From: Macrostomum hystrix | Taxonomy: Eukaryota > Platyhelminthes > Macrostomidae | Length of the DNA stretch: 64,000 bases | Assembly (NCBI GenBank): GCA_950097015.1 | Contig: CATNEN010000038.1 | Span: 30,286,501 to 30,350,500, forward strand | Direction of reading: 5' to 3' | Position numbers and translations under genes: made by a program | Shown here: positions 60,901 through 64,000 of the stretch, piece by piece | Layout: each line of letters opens with the position of its first letter | Position numbering within the stretch: the stretch's first letter is position 1 | The notes under the pieces: generated by a model | Database searches by the model: none | Seen by the model: the letters and a program-made list of their open reading frames with translations, nothing else | Told to the model about the DNA's origin: nothing

Positions 60901-63151
60901 GCTTCAAAGTCACCAGCTGTTTGTCAAGTGCTCGACTTATGGTTGAGACATGAGGAAGTTGACCTTCATTGCCAAGTTGCATCAGATGGTTCCGCAGCAG
61001 ACGGTTGATGTTGGAGTTGACCACAGAGGCGGGGATCGAGGCCTCCGGGCCCGGGCCCATCAGGGAGCTGGCTGCGCCAGCCTTTGCAAGCTGGTCCGCC
61101 ATCTCATTCCCTGTGAACCCGGCATGCCCAGGGATCCACAACAGCTCAACAGCGCCTCGAGGAACTCGATGATTTACTCAATCTGCTGCTCTTGCAGTTG
61201 CTTCGGACGGCCACCTGCTGATGGAAGCTTCTCAATGCGCCCGGTTCTCTTGATCCCAAGGATATCGGCAAGTTGTTTCCAATCGCGGCCTTCTTCAACA
61301 GCCAAGGCTAATCGCCTGCGGTCTTCGTTTGACACCGGATGGTAGGGGCCTCGGTTCATCTACGTCGCTGTAGCTGTAGTGGTAGCAAAAGCGAACTGTC
61401 AATTGGGTGTTAACTATGGTAGGAACAGTACACTCGGTCTCTAGTCTAGGGGACGAAATGTTTTACAAACTGGATGAACCGTTTTGCGTGAACACAGTTG
61501 TCTATGGTATGATCTAAATTTAGCTCCCATTAAGAAAGCATTTGTGGACGAAAGGTTTTGCAGTTGGGACGAATTCAATCGGAAAAATGTATATTATTTG
61601 TTACATTCTTGAAACTGGCAGACTGAATTTGATTTCTTTGGGGAAATCGCGGGACGAACAACAGACAGGCTGATTATGTTTCGCATCTTTTAATTAATCA
61701 ATCTGAAAAAAAACAAGCGAAAACATTCTGAATGACTCAAATCTTGTCTACGCTCGTAGAGGAAAAAAAATTCGCGAAATTTTCATTAGGGCCCTTGGTG
61801 GGTTTGCTCGGAAAAAAATTCTGATGCTAATTTTCCACGAAAAACATCTGGTCAAGATTTGACAGGGGATTATTAATGAGGGGATTAAGGCTGGCTCCCT
61901 GGAGGGTTAAGAATAAAATTTTCCCCAGGCCAAACTCCGTCTGAAGCATTTACCCATTCCCGTTAAAATGCAATCCCATTCTAACAATTATCACCGACTC
62001 CGCTTGCGTGCCTTCAAAACTGCCAATTATTTTCTTAGCGCAATCATTTTAATTAATTCGAAATCTATTTCTCTCGGGTTTGAATCTTTCTCTTTTAATT
62101 GTCGAATGATTTCAATGGTAAGCCTTCATTTCCCAGCTTCATTTACTTTTTTCGAACAGCCAAGAATGATTTCCAACTTCATAGGGCTGCGAACCTGGTT
62201 GACTAATTAACCAACACTCTAGCTTCTTCTCATTCAAGCCTTATTGCACAAATTCTATCCGTCTTTCTACAATTCTACCCTCCACTCTCTCCCGATTCTA
62301 CCCTCCACTCTCTCCCGATTCTACCCTCCACTCTCTCCCGATTCTACCCTCCACTCTCTCCCGATTCTACCCTCCACTCTCTCCCGATTCTACCCTCCAC
62401 TCTCTCCCGATTCTACCCCTCTCTCTCCCATTCTACCCCTCTCTCACCCATTCTACCCCTCTCTCTCCCATTCTACCCCTCTCTCACCCATTCTACCCCT
62501 CTCTCTCCCATTCTACCCCTCTCTCTCCCATTCTACCCCTCTCTCACCCATTCTACCCCTCTCTCTCCCATTCTACCCCTCTCCCTCTCCCATTCTACCC
62601 TATCTCTCCCATTCTACCCTCCACTCTCTCCCGATTCTACCCTCCACTCTCTCCCGATTCTACCCTCCACTCTCTCCCGATTCTACCCCTCTCTCTCCCA
62701 TTCTACCCCTCTCTCACCCATTCTACCCCTCTCTCTCCCATTCTACCCCTCTCTCACCCATTCTACCCCTCTCTCTCCCATTCTACCCCTCTCTCACCCA
62801 TTCTACCCCTCTCTCACCCATTCTACCCCTCTCCCTCTCCCATTCTACCCTCTCTCTCCCATTCTACCTCTCTCTCACCCATTCTACCCTCTCTCTTCCC
62901 TATTCTACCCCTTTCTCTCTCATTTGACCCCTCTTTCGCATATTACCCCATTCTCTCCATGATTCTACCTCGTTCTCCTATCTTACTTATATTTTTTCCT
63001 CCAATTTTTTTAAACAAATATATACTTTCGAATTAAACCGGAAAAAGACAGTTATGAAATTAATATTTCTGTTGAATATATCTTCTTTTCAGGGCTACTT
63101 TGGTAGTACAGACATGGCCGGTCTTCTCAATGACGCCTTTACACTAGCCTA
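45933..63151 (+). CDS. M1-family membrane aminopeptidase (APN-like), eleven exons, 3' part beyond the window
   Basis: Exons: 45933-46576, 49461-49599, 49703-49873, 53128-53248, 54258-54412, 57755-57868, 57958-58095, 58553-58684, 58846-59048, 59372-59579 and 63093-63151; every join keeps frame (694 codons so far). It is a type II membrane zinc peptidase that removes N-terminal amino acids from peptides outside the cell. A cytoplasmic tail (1-28) is followed by a membrane anchor (29-50). The conserved '[15 protein letters not shown]' region precedes the catalytic domain: exopeptidase motif GAMEN 369-373, zinc motif HEIAH 405-409 with the third ligand Glu428 (18 residues on, in WLNEAFATF), and catalytic Tyr492 in [17 protein letters not shown]. 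All catalytic residues are intact. Exons 10-11 enter the C-terminal ERAP1-like region ([25 protein letters not shown]). A donor, CCTA|GTAAGT, closes exon 11. Introns 2 and 6 are about 100 bp; most of the others contain large arrays, and three DNA elements or SINEs lie in introns 3 and 10. Confidence 0.95.
46577..48535. other. Unique part of aminopeptidase intron 1
   Basis: Contains a truncated family-2 SINE at about 47298-47398. Otherwise AT-rich with no exon recognised. Confidence 0.5.
47298..47398 (-). mobile_element. SINE family 2, truncated copy
   Basis: CACCTGCCCCAATTGGGTCA GATGTCCAGCCGACAGC and, on the minus strand, the B box GGTTCGATTCCTGA match the ends of the 8.7-kb copy. The middle is deleted. 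Confidence 0.65.
48538..49425. repeat. Minisatellite, 21-bp unit, in aminopeptidase intron 1
   Basis: About 40 copies of TTCATTCCTATGTCTAACAG G, with ATATCTAACAG and GTGCATTCCTT variants; the GTGCATTCCTTATG variant recurs four times. Each unit reads pyrimidine tract, CTAAC, AG|GT on the gene strand. The array ends about 30 bp before exon 2. Confidence 0.95.
50015..50140 (-). mobile_element. SINE family 1, degraded fragment (copy d)
   Basis: GGTGTGTGAGTCTGCCCTTTCTCATTG-type sequence, the TGTACACT core and a damaged B box (CAGCTCGATTTCGTG on the minus strand) identify a shortened family-1 SINE in intron 3. Confidence 0.6.
50169..50212. repeat. Interstitial telomere-type repeat (CCCTAA)n
   Basis: Six to seven copies of CCCTAA in direct order. 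It matches the TTAGGG telomere repeat common to most animals. It lies within aminopeptidase intron 3, between a SINE fragment and a hAT element. Confidence 0.9.
50342..50712. mobile_element. hAT-type non-autonomous element, copy 3, with target duplication
   Basis: The element is 50350-50704. The left end is CAGGGGTAGGCAAACTTATT; the right end, inverted, is CAGGGGTCGGCAAACTCCGG. It is flanked by a perfect 8-bp duplication, ATTAAGAA. The internal 16-bp satellite is short (about 11 units, some GATATAAGACACGGGA). It is the smallest of the three copies, so satellite length explains most of the size difference. Confidence 0.93.
50713..51529. other. Unique part of aminopeptidase intron 3
   Basis: AT-rich; no exon or repeat recognised. 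Confidence 0.5.
51530..52990. repeat. Minisatellite, 21-bp unit (ACACCCTACCTGTTAGATAC + A), in aminopeptidase intron 3
   Basis: Nearly 70 copies. The left half is almost uniform; the right half has mixed variants (CACCACCC, ACACAACCC, AGAACACCC) in repeated blocks of about 130 bp. On the minus strand the unit reads TCTAACAGGTAGGG. Confidence 0.95.
53330..54195. repeat. Minisatellite, 32-bp unit, in aminopeptidase intron 4
   Basis: About 27 copies of ATGCCTGTTATACCGGGTGG ATGGAAGAATGA, with AACGG and GTGAATGG variants. It occupies most of the 1009-bp intron. The repeated Cys/Tyr/Trp peptide frames are artefacts. Confidence 0.95.
54466..55430. repeat. Minisatellite, 34-bp unit with built-in hairpin, in aminopeptidase intron 5
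   Basis: About 28 units of TCTAACAGTAAGACACTGTT ACATGTCTAACATT. AACAGT and ACTGTT are inverted around AAGAC, so each unit can form a small stem. The only common variant is CTCACATT for CTAACATT. Confidence 0.95.
55431..55885. repeat. Minisatellite, 25-bp unit (TAACACTTAGATATAGTCAA + ATGTC)
   Basis: About 18 copies directly after the 34-bp array. Later units change to AACAGTTAGATATAG and AACAGTAAGATATAG, grading towards the neighbouring array's TCTAACAGTAAGA core. Confidence 0.92.
56210..57754. repeat. Minisatellite, 34-bp unit, two unit types, ending at the 3' splice site of exon 6
   Basis: Type A: CTACCCCAACAAACTACTCC TCTAGTAGATCTAT (56210-56575 and isolated later units). Type B: CTACCATAGCAAACAAAGCA TCTAGTCGATCTAT (56575-57055, 57120-57730). 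Both are 34 bp and clearly related. The last unit is type A (AAACTACTCCTCTAG) and its AG at 57753-57754 is the acceptor of aminopeptidase exon 6. Confidence 0.95.
58100..58520. repeat. Tandem repeat, ~39-bp unit, in aminopeptidase intron 7
   Basis: About ten copies of GGTGGGGTCATTGTCCCCTG ATTCTTGCATG, decaying at the right end. It starts within a few bases of the 5' splice site and fills almost the whole 457-bp intron. Confidence 0.92.
58690..58843. repeat. Pentanucleotide repeat (TTCTA)n forming aminopeptidase intron 8
   Basis: About 30 copies of TTCTA with few changes. The intron (58685-58845, 161 bp) is this repeat plus a few bases at each end. It also serves as the pyrimidine tract before TTGCAG|. 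Confidence 0.95.
59600..59950 (+). mobile_element. tRNA-derived SINE, family 1, copy e
   Basis: The body (GCTTGGGGGCTTGTCGTGCA, TGTACACTGCCTGACGATGA, CTGGCTGCGGGTCTAGTGTC ACC) and the tail (GCAGCCCTCCTGCAATTATT) are well preserved; the tRNA-like head is altered. The TIR element begins within its A/T tail. Confidence 0.8.
59950..61595. mobile_element. Tc1/mariner (IS630)-type element with ~145-bp terminal inverted repeats
   Basis: The left arm (about 59950-60102) and right arm (about 61451-61595) are inverted copies: GATTGAATTCGTCCAAACTG, then GCTTTCTTAATGGGAGCTAA, TACCATAGACAACTGTGTTC and ATCCAGTTTGTAAAACATTT. The ends lie in TATATA-type sequence, consistent with TA target use. A broken minus-strand transposase lies between the arms. 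It sits in aminopeptidase intron 10, in opposite orientation to the gene. Confidence 0.88.
60195..61359 (-). pseudogene. Broken Tc1/mariner-type transposase carrying an RNase H fragment
   Basis: The 5' piece (61359-61174) has a helix-turn-helix style start ([18 protein letters not shown]) and stops at a TAA. In another frame, 61160-61010 encodes [20 protein letters not shown], which is the C-terminal motif of LINE-type RNase H and foreign to transposases. The same frame continues with transposase sequence: [23 protein letters not shown] (first catalytic Asp), [23 protein letters not shown] frameshift near 60640 leads to [12 protein letters not shown] (second Asp) and [12 protein letters not shown] (third acidic residue). 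The catalytic triad is still readable, but the stop, the insertion and the frameshift make it inactive. Confidence 0.82.
61596..62260. other. Unique part of aminopeptidase intron 10
   Basis: No exon or repeat recognised. Confidence 0.45.
62262..62950. repeat. Pyrimidine-rich minisatellite in aminopeptidase intron 10
   Basis: Two unit types: a 21-bp unit (CTACCCTCCACTCTCTCCCG A-type) and a 17-18-bp unit (CATTCTACCCCTCTCTCTCC / CACC). They occur in the order long, short, long, short, so a block of about 320 bp was duplicated. The gene strand is almost pure pyrimidine. Confidence 0.93.
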
Positions 63152-63194
63152 GTAAGTTCACTATTTTAGCTACAGTTACTACTGAATGGCTCAG

Positions 63195-64000
63195 CATCAG
63201 TAGTAACTGGCGATCGCAAGAATACAGATTAGTTGCTATGGGAGACCATCAGACTGGGGATCATATAGAGACCGATTGGTTGCCATGGGAAACCATCAGA
63301 CTGGGGATCATATAGAGACAGATTGGTTGCTATGGGAGACCATCAGACTGGGGATCATATAGAGACAGATTGGTTGCTATGGGAGACCATCAGACTGGGG
63401 ATCATATAGAGACAGATTGGTTGCTATGGGAGACCATCAGACTGGGGATCATATAGAGACAGATTGGTTGCTATGGGAGACCATCAGACTGGGGATCATA
63501 TAGAGACAGATTGGTTGCTATGGGAGACCATCAGACTGGGGATCATATAGAGACAGATTGGTTGCTATGGGAGACCATCAGACTGGGGATCATATAGAGA
63601 CAGATTGGTTGCTATGGGAGACCATCAGACTGGGGATCATATAGAGACCGATTGGTTGCTATGGGAGACCATCAGACTGGGGATCATATAGAGACAGATT
63701 GGTTGCTATGGGAGACCATCAGACTGGGGATCATATAGAGACAGATTGGTTGCTATGGGAGACCATCAGACTGGGGATCATATAGAGACCGATTGGTTGC
63801 CATGGGAGACCATCAGACTGGGGATCATATAGAGACCGATTGGTAGCCATGGGAGACCATCAGACTGGGGATCATATAGAGACAGATTGGTTGCTATGGG
63901 AGACCATCAGACTGGGGATCATATAGAGACCGATTGGTTGCTATGGGAGACCATCAGACTGGGGATCATATAGAGACAGATTGGTTGCTATGGGAGACCA
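63195..64000. repeat. Minisatellite, 47-bp unit, in aminopeptidase intron 11 (runs off the window)
   Basis: About 16 nearly identical units (AGACAGATTGGTTGCTATGG, then GAGACCATCAGACTGGGGAT, CATATAG). The only regular changes are AGACCG for AGACAG and CCATGG for CTATGG. High identity points to recent growth. Confidence 0.95.

Overview
This is animal (metazoan) nuclear DNA, most likely from an invertebrate. The genes are split by GT-AG introns and include metazoan families: a DEG/ENaC channel, receptors with an ANF-type ligand-binding domain, a BAHCC1/TNRC18/winged-eye chromatin protein, NUF2, TRAPPC4 and an M1 aminopeptidase. There are tRNA-derived SINEs, hAT and Tc1/mariner-type DNA transposons, and a short block of CCCTAA telomere-type repeat. 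I cannot name the species; a spiralian or flatworm-like animal is only a guess.

Layout. 1-6.1 kb: three large minisatellites and one SINE. 7.0-8.1 kb (minus): 5' part of an ANF-receptor-like gene. 8.4-13.4 kb: SINEs, a hAT element, a small MITE and unassigned DNA. 13.5-17.4 kb (plus): a complete two-exon DEG/ENaC channel of 614 aa. 18.2-22.9 kb (minus): two 5' exons of a second ANF-receptor-like gene; a second hAT copy lies in its intron. 23-26.5 kb: arrays and AT-rich DNA. 26.8-31.2 kb (minus): a complete four-exon BAHCC1/TNRC18-type gene (990 aa). 34.3-36.0 kb (minus): TRAPPC4 (two exons, 242 aa). 36-40.4 kb: AT-rich DNA with a terminal-inverted-repeat element. 40.5-43.6 kb (minus): NUF2 (four exons, 432 aa). 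45.9 kb to the right edge (plus): an M1 membrane aminopeptidase with eleven exons (694 codons), continuing past the window.

All exon joins were worked out by hand from consensus splice sites, phase agreement and family conservation. The joins in the BAHCC1-like gene, TRAPPC4, NUF2, the channel and the aminopeptidase keep the reading frame across every intron.

The outstanding feature is the tandem repeats. About a third of the window, by adding my array boundaries, is minisatellite with units of 5-47 bp. Almost every long intron is filled by its own array, while short introns (about 80-110 bp) have none. In one aminopeptidase intron the last unit of the array supplies the 3' splice site. Several unrelated arrays share the core TCTAACAG, which looks like a branch point plus AG. 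Others share TTCGATTC, the core of a Pol III B box. Three hAT-type elements with perfect 8-bp target duplications carry a 16-bp satellite inside, which suggests one way arrays could spread. The genes do not form an obvious pathway; they are ordinary neighbours in a repeat-rich genome.
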